This document shows, piece after piece, positions 52,299 through 61,322 of a DNA stretch of 64,000 nucleotides. The notes beneath the pieces are model-generated. The model saw only the letters and a program-made list of their open reading frames with translations, was not told the origin of the DNA and searched no databases. The position numbers and the translations under genes are program-made. The stretch comes from Hyphomonadaceae bacterium TMED5 (GTDB lineage: Bacteria > Pseudomonadota > Alphaproteobacteria > Caulobacterales > Hyphomonadaceae), in assembly GCA_002173095.1 (NCBI GenBank), contig NHBK01000014.1, positions 248,001 to 312,000 of the forward strand. The letters run 5' to 3'. How positions within the stretch are numbered: the stretch's first letter is position 1; the number at the start of each line of letters is the position of its first letter.

Positions 52299-53222
52299 TC
52301 AGCTCTCGTCCGCCTGCTCGTTTATCTCGCTTATCTGGTCCTTCAGGACACGCTGGGTGATGTCCCTGAAATTGATGGATTCAATTGAGGTATCGCTCAG
52401 GCGCTGGCTCAGAATAACGGGCGAGGTCGTGTCTGCATCGCTAAGCGGTCGATAGACGATATGGCTGTCATTCACACGCTTCATGGAGGAGGGCACCACG
52501 GCCACCCCTGCGCCGGACGCGACCAAACCAAGCGCTGTCTGGATATCCCTTACTTCTGTAATCCGGCGGGGTTTAACACCATGATCGCGGAATCTGGATA
52601 AGACCTGATCGGCATAACTCGGGCGCGGGCGACTTGGATAGGCGATCAGAACGCTATTGCTCAGATCAGCGAGGCTAAGCGGCCCGGTCTTTTCTGCCAG
52701 CGGATCATCGGATGGGAGGGCAGCAAGCAGCGGTTCTTCAAACAAGACCTGCCGACGGACAGCTGGGTCATCAATCCTTATGCGTCCAAGGCCAGCATCA
52801 ATGCGGCCGGTTTTAAGGGCTTCGACCTGTTCCAGTGTCAGAAGGTCGATCAGTTCGACATCAATGCCGGGGTGTTGTTCACGAAATGCCCGGATAATAC
52901 GGGGCATTGCGCCATGCATAATGGAGCCGACCACACCGATAACGAACCGGCTACGGTGAAAGGCGCGGGCATTTTCCATGGTATGGCGCAATTGTTCGAT
53001 GCCAGACAGGATCTGGCTTGCCTGTTCAAAGCAGATACGCCCGGCTTCTGTGAGCTTCACCGGACGGGCTGAACGCTCCAGTAATTCAACGCCTAATTCT
53101 TCCTCCAGCGCTCTCACCTGGCGGCTCAATGCAGGTTGCGCAACGCGCTGCGCCTCAGCGCCGCGTGTGAAGCTTTGGGTCTCTGCGACGGCTACAAAAT
53201 AGCGAAGTTGGCGAAGTTCCAT
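52299..53222 (-). CDS. catR: CatM/BenM-like LysR transcription regulator
   Basis: 307 residues. N-terminal winged helix (about 1-60) MELRQLRYFVAVAETQSFTRGAEAQ with AQPALSRQVRALEEELGVELL, then effector domain with VIGVVGSIMHGAMPRIIRAFREQHP and GRIDAGLGRIRI, sequences close to CatM/BenM. These regulators bind cis,cis-muconate. Divergent from catB with 91 bases between them, as in cat clusters. Gene symbol chosen by position; activation of cat genes is inferred. Confidence 0.9.
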   Translation of the reverse strand: MELRQLRYFVAVAETQSFTRGAEAQRVAQPALSRQVRALEEELGVELLERSARPVKLTEAGRICFEQASQILSGIEQLRHTMENARAFHRSRFVIGVVGSIMHGAMPRIIRAFREQHPGIDVELIDLLTLEQVEALKTGRIDAGLGRIRIDDPAVRRQVLFEEPLLAALPSDDPLAEKTGPLSLADLSNSVLIAYPSRPRPSYADQVLSRFRDHGVKPRRITEVRDIQTALGLVASGAGVAVVPSSMKRVNDSHIVYRPLSDADTTSPVILSQRLSDTSIESINFRDITQRVLKDQISEINEQADES

Positions 53223-53223
53223 T

Positions 53224-53259
53224 ATACCTTTCCGGAATACTGTTAGGTCAGATTAGTAT
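53224..53259. promoter_or_regulatory. catR-catB intergenic operator candidates
   Basis: On the minus strand ATTC-N7-GTAT (53224-53238) is the form of CatM/BenM binding sites as I recall them (ATAC-N7-GTAT and variants). It overlaps a TTCCGGAA palindrome. ATAC (53237-53240) and GTAT (53256-53259) add a wider dyad, and another TTTCCGG occurs at 53287-53293. Location between divergent catR and catB suits a LysR operator. Confidence 0.5.
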
Positions 53260-53313
53260 TTCCATCCGGTCATTCAAGCCCATAAGTTTCCGGCTTCAGA
53301 CCGAGAATGAATA

Positions 53314-54471
53314 ATGATCACGATTACTGGCCTCGAAACAATTCTGGTGGATGTGCCGACAATCCGGCCTCACGTCCTCTCCATGGCGACGATGAACCAT
53401 CAGTCGCTTTGTCTTCTGCGCCTGACCTGTTCTGACGAGATTACCGGTATCGGTGAAGCGACCACGATTAATGGTCTCGCTTATGGCTCTGAATCGCCTG
53501 AGGGCATAAAGCTCGCCATTGATACCTATTTCGCACCGTTGCTGATGGGCGCTGATGCGACCCGTCCGGGTGAGCTGATGGGCCTTTTGAAAAAGGCGAT
53601 TGTCGGCAATAACTTCGCCAAGACGGCTGTTGAAACCGCGCTGCTCGATGCGAATGGCAAACGTTTTGGCCTGCCAGTGAGTGAACTTCTGGGTGGTCGT
53701 GTGCGCGATGCGCTTCCGTGTGCATGGACACTCGCAAGCGGCAACACCGCTCAGGATATCGACGAAGCGGAAGAGATGCTGGCGACCGGTCGGCACAATG
53801 TTTTCAAACTGAAAATTGGTAAGCGCGCTGTCGAAGACGATGTGGCACACGTTGCTGCGATCAAGAAAGCGCTGGGCTCTCGCGGGTCTGTGCGCGTTGA
53901 TCTCAATATGGCCTGGAGCGAAGTCGAAGCGCGCCGCGGTATCGCCATGCTGGGTGATGCGGGCTGCGATCTCGTTGAACAGCCAATTCATCGCAACAAT
54001 AAGGAAGGCATGCGCCGCCTCGTGGCGCGCACCAGCGTTCCGATTATGGCTGATGAGGCCCTTCAGGGGCCGCGTACGGCCTATGCATATGCCATTGCAG
54101 AAGCCGCAGATGTCTTTGCCGTTAAAACCGAACAATCCGGCGGTCTGACGGCTGCAAAAGAAGTGCAAGCCATCGCAGATGCAGCGGGGGTTGCCCTTTA
54201 TGGTGGCACAATGCTGGAAGCCGCAGTCGGGACAGTTTCTTCTGCGCATGTCTTTGCAACATTTCCGAAGCTCGCCTTCGGCACAGAATTATTTGGCCCG
54301 CTTCTTCTGACAGAAGAAATTCTGGAAGAGCCGCTCCAATACCGGAATTTCTGTTTGGAAGTTCCAAAAGGACCGGGCCTTGGTATCGCGCTGGATGAAG
54401 ACCGCATCGCATTTCTGCGCCGCGACGCGTCCAGACGCACAATCAGCACAGCAGCAAGCTCCGGGAGGTAA
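53314..54471 (+). CDS. catB: Muconate cycloisomerase
   Basis: 385 residues. Enolase-superfamily: N-terminal capping domain and TIM barrel. Lys167 (in FKLKIGK), Asp196, Glu222, Asp247 and Lys271 occupy the positions of the catalytic Lys and metal ligands, each two residues lower than in the Pseudomonas enzyme. Converts cis,cis-muconate to (+)-muconolactone with Mn2+. Segment 271-277 is KTEQSGG, a small deviation from the usual sequence. First gene of a run catB-catC-catA-pcaI-pcaJ-pcaD with short gaps. Confidence 0.95.
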   Translation: MITITGLETILVDVPTIRPHVLSMATMNHQSLCLLRLTCSDEITGIGEATTINGLAYGSESPEGIKLAIDTYFAPLLMGADATRPGELMGLLKKAIVGNNFAKTAVETALLDANGKRFGLPVSELLGGRVRDALPCAWTLASGNTAQDIDEAEEMLATGRHNVFKLKIGKRAVEDDVAHVAAIKKALGSRGSVRVDLNMAWSEVEARRGIAMLGDAGCDLVEQPIHRNNKEGMRRLVARTSVPIMADEALQGPRTAYAYAIAEAADVFAVKTEQSGGLTAAKEVQAIADAAGVALYGGTMLEAAVGTVSSAHVFATFPKLAFGTELFGPLLLTEEILEEPLQYRNFCLEVPKGPGLGIALDEDRIAFLRRDASRRTISTAASSGR

Positions 54472-54476
54472 GCAGT

Positions 54477-54767
54477 ATGCTTTTCAAGGTAGAAATGGAT
54501 GTGAACGTTCCGCTCGACTATGATCCGGAAAAGTTCGACGAACTCAAAAAGGCTGAAAAAGCCCGCTTTCAGGAACTCCAGAAGGCCGGAACCTGGCGCC
54601 ATATCTGGCGCGTGGTTGGCCAGTACAGCAATGTCAGCATTTTCGATGTGACTGATAATTCAGAGCTGCACGACATTCTGATGAGCCTGCCGCTTTACCC
54701 ATTCATGGATGTTCGCGTGACAGCGCTCTGCCGTCACCCATCATCTCTGTACGAAGACGACCGATAA
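54477..54767 (+). CDS. catC: Muconolactone delta-isomerase
   Basis: 96 residues, normal size. MLFKVEMDVNVPLDYDPEKFDELKKAEKA opening, RVVGQYSNVSIFDV and the LPLYPFMDVRVTALCRHPSSL end identify CatC, which isomerises muconolactone to 3-oxoadipate enol-lactone. Only five bases after catB and about 20 before catA. Confidence 0.96.
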   Translation: MLFKVEMDVNVPLDYDPEKFDELKKAEKARFQELQKAGTWRHIWRVVGQYSNVSIFDVTDNSELHDILMSLPLYPFMDVRVTALCRHPSSLYEDDR

Positions 54768-54788
54768 TAAATTTTGGGAGTGAAACCT

Positions 54789-55679
54789 ATGGATCAGAAA
54801 TTTATAAGCTCAGAAGCAATTCAGAATCTGCTCGACCGCGCATCCGGCATGGGGGGCGTGGGCGGTGATGACCGCCTGCAAGGGATCACGCGCGAGCTTC
54901 TCGAGGCGCTTTTCCGCGTTCTTGCGAAATACGAAGTCACAGACAGCGAGCTTTGGGACGCGATCAAATACTTCCAGGAAGGTATTGGCGAGATTGGCCT
55001 CATCGTTCCGGGTATCGGACTTGAGCACTATATGGACCTACTGAATGACGAACGTGACCGTCTCGCAGGACGTGACGGCGGTACGCCGCGCACGATTGAA
55101 GGCCCGCTTTATGTGGCTGGCGCGCCTCTGGTCGAAGGTGATGTGAACCTCACCAGCGATCCTGATGACACTGAAAACTTCTATATGTCCGGTCAGGTAA
55201 CGGGTCCGGATGGCGAACCTGTGAAGGATGTGATCCTCCATGTCTGGCACGCAAACTCTAAAGGCTTCTACTCACACTTCGACCCGACGGGTGAGCAGAC
55301 AGAGTTCAATAACCGTCGTCGTATCAAACTGGGTGATGATGGGCGTTATTCCTTCCACTCAAAAATGCCGAGCGGCTATAGCGTGCCTCCACAAGGAGCG
55401 ACGGAGAAGCTGATGAATGCTCTTGGTCGTCACGGGAACCGACCGGCTCACGTCCACTTCTTCATTGAAGCGCCGGGCTATCGAACACTCACCACCCAGA
55501 TCAACTTTGGTGACGACCCGTTCGCGCATGACGACTTCGCATTCGGTACGCGAGAAGGTTTGCTTCCAGTGCCGAACCGTCAGGGCAACAGCGTTACGGT
55601 CGGGTTCGACTTTGAACTTCAACGTGCAACGGCAGAGTCTGAAGAGGAATTCTCTTCACGTACTCGCGCCAGCGTATAA
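54789..55679 (+). CDS. catA: Catechol 1,2-dioxygenase
   Basis: 296 residues from ATG 54789 (GGGAGTG SD); a TTG at 54774 would add five residues. N-terminal helical dimer domain (about 1-105) then the intradiol barrel. Iron ligands are Tyr161, Tyr197, His221 and His223, spaced 36, 24 and 2 residues as in the Acinetobacter enzyme. RPAHVHFFI and TTQINF are conserved. Splits catechol between the hydroxyls with O2 to cis,cis-muconate. Placed after catB and catC in the operon. Confidence 0.97.
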   Translation: MDQKFISSEAIQNLLDRASGMGGVGGDDRLQGITRELLEALFRVLAKYEVTDSELWDAIKYFQEGIGEIGLIVPGIGLEHYMDLLNDERDRLAGRDGGTPRTIEGPLYVAGAPLVEGDVNLTSDPDDTENFYMSGQVTGPDGEPVKDVILHVWHANSKGFYSHFDPTGEQTEFNNRRRIKLGDDGRYSFHSKMPSGYSVPPQGATEKLMNALGRHGNRPAHVHFFIEAPGYRTLTTQINFGDDPFAHDDFAFGTREGLLPVPNRQGNSVTVGFDFELQRATAESEEEFSSRTRASV

Positions 55680-55697
55680 TTCCCGACAAGAGGTCTC

Positions 55698-56405
55698 ATG
55701 AACAAGGTATTTGCATCTCCCGAGGCAGCGCTCGAAGGCGTGCTGTTCGACGGTATGACCATCATGTCCGGTGGGTTTGGTCTCTCAGGTAATCCTGAGA
55801 GCCTTATCCCCGTCATCCGCGATAACGGCGTCAAAAATCTGACAGTTATCTCCAACAATGCGGGCGCTGATGGCTTCGGTCTGTGGATGCTCCTGAAGAG
55901 CCGTCAGGTCGGCAAAATGATTTCGTCCTATGTTGGCGAAAACAAGCTGTTCGAGCAGCAATGTATGGACGGCGAACTTGAGCTTGAGCTCAATCCGCAA
56001 GGTACGCTCGCAGAGCGTATCCGTGCGGGTGGTGCAGGTATTCCAGCGTTCTACACGAAGACAGGTGTTGGTACTGTGGTTGCTGAAGGCAAGCCGGTTG
56101 AGACCTTTGAAGGCGAAGAATATGTGCGCGAAACATGGCTGCGCTCAGACCTTTCCATTGTGAGGGCGTGGCGCGCAGATACGGCAGGCAATCTTCAATA
56201 TCGCAAGACCGCTCGCAACTTTAATCCGAACATGGCGACGGCAGGTAAAATCACTGTCGTAGAAGTCGAGGAGATCGTGCCTGAGGGTACGATGGATCCA
56301 GACAACATCCACACGCCGGGCATTTTCGTTGATCGCGTCATCAAGGCGACCATCAACGAGAAGCGGATTGAGAATCTGACAACCCGTCCACGGGAGGCTG
56401 TGTAA
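55698..56405 (+). CDS. pcaI: 3-oxoadipate CoA-transferase subunit A
   Basis: 235 residues. MNKVFASPEAALEGVLFDGMTIMSGGFGLSGNPE is typical of the alpha subunit, with the GGFGLxGxPE CoA-binding loop, NNAGADGFGLWML, and the LAERIRAGGAGIPAFYTKTGVGT segment. With subunit B it transfers CoA from succinyl-CoA to 3-oxoadipate. Overlaps subunit B by one base (ATGAGC after stop TAA), so the two are co-translated. General 3-oxoacid (SCOT) activity is possible but context favours 3-oxoadipate. Confidence 0.93.
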   Translation: MNKVFASPEAALEGVLFDGMTIMSGGFGLSGNPESLIPVIRDNGVKNLTVISNNAGADGFGLWMLLKSRQVGKMISSYVGENKLFEQQCMDGELELELNPQGTLAERIRAGGAGIPAFYTKTGVGTVVAEGKPVETFEGEEYVRETWLRSDLSIVRAWRADTAGNLQYRKTARNFNPNMATAGKITVVEVEEIVPEGTMDPDNIHTPGIFVDRVIKATINEKRIENLTTRPREAV

Positions 56406-57052
56406 TGAGCTGGTCACGCGATGAAATGGCAGCGCGCGCTGCAATTGAGCTGTCTAACGGCGATTATGTGAATCTCGGCATTGGCATTCCGACACTGGTA
56501 GCAAACCACCTTCAGGCAGGTGTCGAAGTTATTCTGCAATCAGAGAATGGACTTCTGGGCATTGGCCCTTTTCCTTATGAGGAAGATGTCGATCCGGACC
56601 TGATCAATGCGGGCAAACAGACTGTCACTGAGCTGCCGTCTTCGAGCTTTTTCTCTTCTGCGGACAGCTTTTCCATGATCCGTGGCGGGCATATTGATGT
56701 CGCGGTATTGGGCGCCATTCAGGTCGACGAAAAAGGTGATCTCGCCAACTGGACTATCCCGGGCAAAATGCTGAAAGGCATGGGTGGCGCGATGGATCTG
56801 GTTGCTGGCGTGAAACGCATCATCGTGCTCACAGACCTGAACGCAAAAAATGGTGAAGCCAAATTCGTGTCAGAATGTTCCATGCCGCTGACCGGTAAGA
56901 ACGTTGTCGACATGATTGTTACCGATAAATGCGTCTTCACGCGTCCGGATCGACAAAGCAAATTCCGACTTATCGAGCTGGCGCCCGGTGTAACCGAATC
57001 TGAAATCGCAGACAGTGTGACGGCTGACTATGACGTTGCGTTGACGGCCTGA
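56405..57052 (+). CDS. pcaJ: 3-oxoadipate CoA-transferase subunit B
   Basis: 215 residues. The active-site Glu lies in SENGLLGIGP, part of the conserved ExGxxG region; GDYVNLGIGIPTLVANH and DFxMIRGGHIDVAVLGAIQVDEKGDLANW are standard for the beta subunit. Forms the enzyme with PcaI. Ends 30 bases before the next gene, catD/pcaD. Confidence 0.93.
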   Translation: MSWSRDEMAARAAIELSNGDYVNLGIGIPTLVANHLQAGVEVILQSENGLLGIGPFPYEEDVDPDLINAGKQTVTELPSSSFFSSADSFSMIRGGHIDVAVLGAIQVDEKGDLANWTIPGKMLKGMGGAMDLVAGVKRIIVLTDLNAKNGEAKFVSECSMPLTGKNVVDMIVTDKCVFTRPDRQSKFRLIELAPGVTESEIADSVTADYDVALTA

Positions 57053-57082
57053 TTGGCAAGTTCAAAAGCGTCTGGAGAGACT

Positions 57083-57871
57083 ATGACCAAAGGTGTGATT
57101 ACGACCGGTGACGACTGCCAGCTCGTCTGGCAGCAGGATGGAGAGGGCGATAAACCCTGGCTCATTCTGTCGAATTCCCTCGGTACGAATATGTCCATGT
57201 GGGCGCCGCAGGTCGACGCCTTTGCGGAACACTTCCGTGTCATTCGTTATGATACGCGCGGTCATGGCCAATCTGGCGTTGCGCCGGGCGGATATGGTCT
57301 GGATCGTCTTGGACGCGATGTGATTGAGCTTGCAGATGGGCTGGGTATTGAGACCTTCTCATTGTGCGGTGTATCCCTTGGTGGGATGACCGCGCAATGG
57401 CTGGGCATTCATGCGCCTGACCGACTTGAGAAAATCGTCATCGCCAATTCCTCGCCCTTTATGGGACCACCATCTGGCTGGGATGCGCGTATCAAAACGG
57501 TCATGGCGAACGGTGTAGCCTCCATAGGTGAGGCCGTGGTCGAGCGATGGTTCACGCCAGAATTCCGCGAAAATCAGGATAATTATGCAGACATACTCAG
57601 TGTGCTGAAAGTGACGGCGGCGGCGGGATATAGCGGTTGCTGCGCTGCCATCCGCGATATGGATATGCGTCGGATGTTGCCGCTTATAGAAACGCCAGCT
57701 CTGGTGATTGGCGGTAGTGAGGACATGGCAACACCACCAGAACACACTGAGCTTTTGTCTAACGGCATTTCCGGGTCTGAAACGGTCATGCTGAAGGCCG
57801 CTCATTTGTCCAATCTGGAATTGCCAGATCAGTTCAACGCTGCCGTTCTGGACTTTTTCGGCTTTGCCTAA
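57083..57871 (+). CDS. pcaD: 3-oxoadipate enol-lactonase
   Basis: 262 residues from ATG 57083 (GGAGAGA SD); the frame opens earlier at 57053 but without support. Alpha/beta hydrolase: the nucleophile Ser in Cys-Gly-Val-Ser-Leu-Gly-Gly, Asp in GSEDMATPP and His in KAAHLSNLE. Hydrolyses 3-oxoadipate enol-lactone to 3-oxoadipate, the substrate of the CoA-transferase. Last gene of the cluster. It meets the cydC stop with a four-base overlap (convergent). Confidence 0.93.
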   Translation: MTKGVITTGDDCQLVWQQDGEGDKPWLILSNSLGTNMSMWAPQVDAFAEHFRVIRYDTRGHGQSGVAPGGYGLDRLGRDVIELADGLGIETFSLCGVSLGGMTAQWLGIHAPDRLEKIVIANSSPFMGPPSGWDARIKTVMANGVASIGEAVVERWFTPEFRENQDNYADILSVLKVTAAAGYSGCCAAIRDMDMRRMLPLIETPALVIGGSEDMATPPEHTELLSNGISGSETVMLKAAHLSNLELPDQFNAAVLDFFGFA

Positions 57872-59511
57872 CTCAGATCAATCAGTTTCTGCGTCAGCGT
57901 ACTGTCAGGAAAGTCCAGCGGTGCATGCGCCAGAATGATGAGCGCGCGCGAACCGGCGAGCGCCCATTCGATCAGGCTGGATGCTAAGTCCGCTGCGAGC
58001 GCTTTTTCCAGCCCTGCAAATGGCTCATCCAGAATGAGGATATCCGGGCAAGCCATCAGAGCCCGTGCAATTGAAATGCGCCGCGTCTGTCCGCCGGAGA
58101 AAGGCGCCATGCCATTTATAAATTCAGTGTCTAATGGCGTGTCTTTGTCGTTCAGGAAGGTGCCGCACTGTGCTATGTTGAGCGCTTGCCAGATGGTGTC
58201 ATCATCTGAACCGGGCGCTGCCAGATGCATCTGCGCTCTGAGTGTTCCGGGCAAAAAGGCCGGAAATTGAGGGGCGATTGAGATGTGCTCAAGCACGCTC
58301 GCCACGCGCACTTTTTCAGCTTGCATGCCGCCAAAGCTAAGCTCACCTGATCCCACGGGCTGAAGCCGCATCAGCGTTTCAGCCAGAGTAGATTTTCCGC
58401 ATCCGGATGGCCCGACAATTTGGATGAGGTCTCCGGCATGGATTTCAAAACTTCTGGCCGATGTTGGGTGAGCATTTTCTGCTGCGCGCGCGACGAGGCC
58501 TGCCGCGATGATTGGGAAAATGCCTTGCAGTTCTTGAGCGTTGTCAAACGCAGGGTTCCAGCCCGCGTCCGGATGCTCCAGCTGATCGGCCAGTCCATTT
58601 GAGGCAAGCTCTGCTTCGTTCGCGGCGTTCAGAATTCCAAGCGAGGCGGCCAATGCTTCGAAGGCAGCCATCAGCGCAAGCGCTGCCCCAACGGCCACGG
58701 CAAGGTCTGCCGCGCCAGAAACGCCGCGCCAAAGCATGAAAATGGCAAGCATCAGCCCGGCACCGCGCAAAATCGCTGCAAGCGCCCGGAATGGAATGCC
58801 AATACTAAGCCGCGCGCCAGACCATGCATCTAACTGGTTCAGGGTTGCGTCGGCCTCCTGAGGAAGAGCGTTCAGAATATCGAGTTCAATCGCGTTCTCG
58901 ACAGTGCGCGCTGTCTGAAGGCGGGAGGCTCTGGCAAGATTTCGCTCGTCTTCAGCGCGCGCTTTATTCTGGCGTAAGGCGAAGAGACCGCCCGGTATCG
59001 TCAGAACTAGCAGGGCGACCAGCGCAATGGTCCCACTGATCAGATTAGCTGCAAAGGTGAAACCAATGGCGATGATAAGGCTGGCGAGCAGGGCCGCGCC
59101 GGGCGCAATGACACGCAGAAAGCCGCCTTCTGCAGCGCTGACATCGTCAATGAGCGAGCTTAGCTCATCAGCTGTCATCGGCGTCATGCCGCGTTGGCTG
59201 GAGGCCAGGGCAGAGAATAGCTTTGGACGCAAAAGCGCTGATAATCTCAATGTCGCGTCATGCCCAACAAGCTGGTCTGCATAGCGGGTCAGAACGCGGC
59301 CAAAGGCGGAGGCTCTGACGCCCGCGCTTGGATAGAGATGGTTGAAGACAAGGCCTGATCCGGCAGCGCCTGCGAGCGCTGCGGCAGTCAGAAACCAACC
59401 CGAAAGTCCGAGCAGAACGATGCTGAAAGCACCGGCAGCGGCAGAAAATGCAAGTGCCAGAATGAAGTGCAGGCGTGCAGGGCGACCCAGCAACATCCAG
59501 AGGCGGATCAT
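57868..59511 (-). CDS. cydC: Thiol reductant ABC exporter subunit CydC
   Basis: 547 residues: a six-helix ABC membrane domain (about 1-330) and an ATP-binding domain with Walker A GPSGCGKST, a signature Phe-Ser-Gly-Gly-Gln and Walker B LILDEPF. CydC pairs with CydD to export glutathione and cysteine to the periplasm, needed for heme insertion into cytochrome bd. ATGA overlap with cydD (59508-59511) and location next to cydAB support the assignment. Confidence 0.92.
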   Translation of the reverse strand: MIRLWMLLGRPARLHFILALAFSAAAGAFSIVLLGLSGWFLTAAALAGAAGSGLVFNHLYPSAGVRASAFGRVLTRYADQLVGHDATLRLSALLRPKLFSALASSQRGMTPMTADELSSLIDDVSAAEGGFLRVIAPGAALLASLIIAIGFTFAANLISGTIALVALLVLTIPGGLFALRQNKARAEDERNLARASRLQTARTVENAIELDILNALPQEADATLNQLDAWSGARLSIGIPFRALAAILRGAGLMLAIFMLWRGVSGAADLAVAVGAALALMAAFEALAASLGILNAANEAELASNGLADQLEHPDAGWNPAFDNAQELQGIFPIIAAGLVARAAENAHPTSARSFEIHAGDLIQIVGPSGCGKSTLAETLMRLQPVGSGELSFGGMQAEKVRVASVLEHISIAPQFPAFLPGTLRAQMHLAAPGSDDDTIWQALNIAQCGTFLNDKDTPLDTEFINGMAPFSGGQTRRISIARALMACPDILILDEPFAGLEKALAADLASSLIEWALAGSRALIILAHAPLDFPDSTLTQKLIDLS

Positions 59512-61193
59512 GGCGTGATCTCCTCTGTTCTGGCACTTAAATCCAATCGGTTCGCTGCGGCAGAAATCTGCGTGCTGGAATGGGTGGCAATCAGAATGGT
59601 TCGATCTGCGGCGAGGCTCTGAATGAGCCGGAAAATCTCTGCTTCCGCGTCCGGATCCAGATGCGATGTCGGCTCATCGAGAAGCCAGATCGGGGCATTG
59701 CGCAACAAGGCTCGCGCAATGGCGATACGTTGGCGCTGGCCACCTGAAAGACCGGCGCCCATGCGCCTGACTTCTGTATCCAGCCCCTCACGGTCAGACT
59801 GCAAGATGGAAAGTAGGCCTGAGTGTTTAGCGGCGTCTTCGATTTCGCTTGTGGTCGCGTCCGGACGGGCCAGAGCAATATTCGCGCGGATCGTTCCTTC
59901 CATCAGCCATGGTGTCTGGCTGACATAGGCAATGCTCTCTTTGAGACTCGTGCCAGCTTCAAGCGATGCGCCGTTAATACGTATGCCACCAGATATAATC
60001 TGTGTCTGGCCCAGCAGCGTGTAGAGCAAACTGGATTTACCTGACCCTGACCTGCCCGCAATCGCGGTGATTTCACCCGGGCGGGCACTGAGCGATATGC
60101 CTGCCAAAAAGGGCTTATGACCCGGCCATGCAATGCTGACATTTTCAAATGAAATGTCAGGCGCTTCTGTAAGCGTTGGGAGGCTTATCGCTGGTTTGTT
60201 CGGGGCTTTTTCGATCCAGTCTGCGAAGAAATCGGCGGCTGCGGAGGCATCAGACCGGTCGTGATGCAGGCTGGAAAGCTTGCGAATTGGGGCGAAGAAT
60301 TCTGGCGCCAGGATGAGGACGATCAGGCCCTCGGTCAGTGTGATTTGCTCAAAGGTGGCGAACGGAAAAACGCCGAGCAATTTGAAACCGATATAAACCG
60401 CGACCAATGCGATTGAGATGGACGCAAAGAATTCCAGCACAGCAGTTGAGAGAAAGGCGATACGCAGAATGGCCATGGTCCGCACACGTAAAGTGTCCGA
60501 CGCCCGACCAAGTGTCTCAGACTCGCGGCCAATGGCGCGAAAGGCGCGAATAATCCCAGCTTGTGCGGCGCGGGCCTGAAAAGCCCCGGACAGGCCATCA
60601 AGCGCGCTTTGTTGGGCGCGCGCCTCGGCGGCGGTTTTGGATGCCGTCAGCCAGATGAAGGGCGGAAGCACCAGTACGGACAAGGTGAGCAGCGCCGCTG
60701 ATAACCAGCTTTGAAATGCGACGGCGATCAGCACGATAATGGGGCCGAGAACGGCCATATACATTCCGGGTTTCCAGTTGGAGGCGTAGCCGGAAAGCTT
60801 CTCCGTGCGATCAATGATCTGCGTCACGCGCGCACCCGCAGCATCGCCTGAAAGCCAGACTGCACCGACATCTGACACTTTGTTCAATATGTCTTTCCGG
60901 GCGGCCATTTTCATCCTGTGGCCAGCGCGATTAAGCAGTTCTTCTGCACCCCAGACACTGAGTGTGCGAAGGGCCGCGCCGAAGAGTGCGAGCAAGAGAA
61001 ATCCTGATCTATCAATGTCTTGAATGACGCCACCAACGGAAAGCCCGATACCATAGGCCATGCAAATCCAACCCAGCACAGAGCCAATCTGCAACGCCAA
61101 CCCGGCGTGGATTTGGGTGCGGGTCTCAACTGCCCAGCGTCGTAATAACGCACTGGCCCGCTTGGGTTTATGAGGTAGGCTGGTGTCTGTCAT
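59508..61193 (-). CDS. cydD: Thiol reductant ABC exporter subunit CydD
   Basis: 561 residues. ABC transporter half with six membrane helices (about 30-330), Walker A GRSGSGKSS, signature LSGGQRQRIAIARALL and Walker B IWLLDEPTSHLD. The N-terminus holds the basic RRWAVETRTQ region typical of CydD. Forms a heterodimer with CydC. Upstream is the 129-base divergent gap with cydA. Confidence 0.94.
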   Translation of the reverse strand: MTDTSLPHKPKRASALLRRWAVETRTQIHAGLALQIGSVLGWICMAYGIGLSVGGVIQDIDRSGFLLLALFGAALRTLSVWGAEELLNRAGHRMKMAARKDILNKVSDVGAVWLSGDAAGARVTQIIDRTEKLSGYASNWKPGMYMAVLGPIIVLIAVAFQSWLSAALLTLSVLVLPPFIWLTASKTAAEARAQQSALDGLSGAFQARAAQAGIIRAFRAIGRESETLGRASDTLRVRTMAILRIAFLSTAVLEFFASISIALVAVYIGFKLLGVFPFATFEQITLTEGLIVLILAPEFFAPIRKLSSLHHDRSDASAAADFFADWIEKAPNKPAISLPTLTEAPDISFENVSIAWPGHKPFLAGISLSARPGEITAIAGRSGSGKSSLLYTLLGQTQIISGGIRINGASLEAGTSLKESIAYVSQTPWLMEGTIRANIALARPDATTSEIEDAAKHSGLLSILQSDREGLDTEVRRMGAGLSGGQRQRIAIARALLRNAPIWLLDEPTSHLDPDAEAEIFRLIQSLAADRTILIATHSSTQISAAANRLDLSARTEEITP

Positions 61194-61322
61194 GACGCGC
61201 TTAATATCACTCTCAGAAACGTTATATCAGTGCGTCAGTTTGCGGCATGTTCAAGAATATTCGCATTTACTAAAGTTAGATCACTTTCTTCATTTGTCCA
61301 TTGACTGACAAAGGGGGGCGTT

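Noticed and set aside
53296-54249. 317-residue antisense ORF opposite catB
   Set aside because: Cys/His-rich random-like composition; catB on the other strand has all catalytic residues.
61194-61322. FNR/FixK box in the cydD-cydA gap
   Set aside because: Best candidate has TTG-N9-CAA, not TTG-N8-CAA, and poor half-sites.
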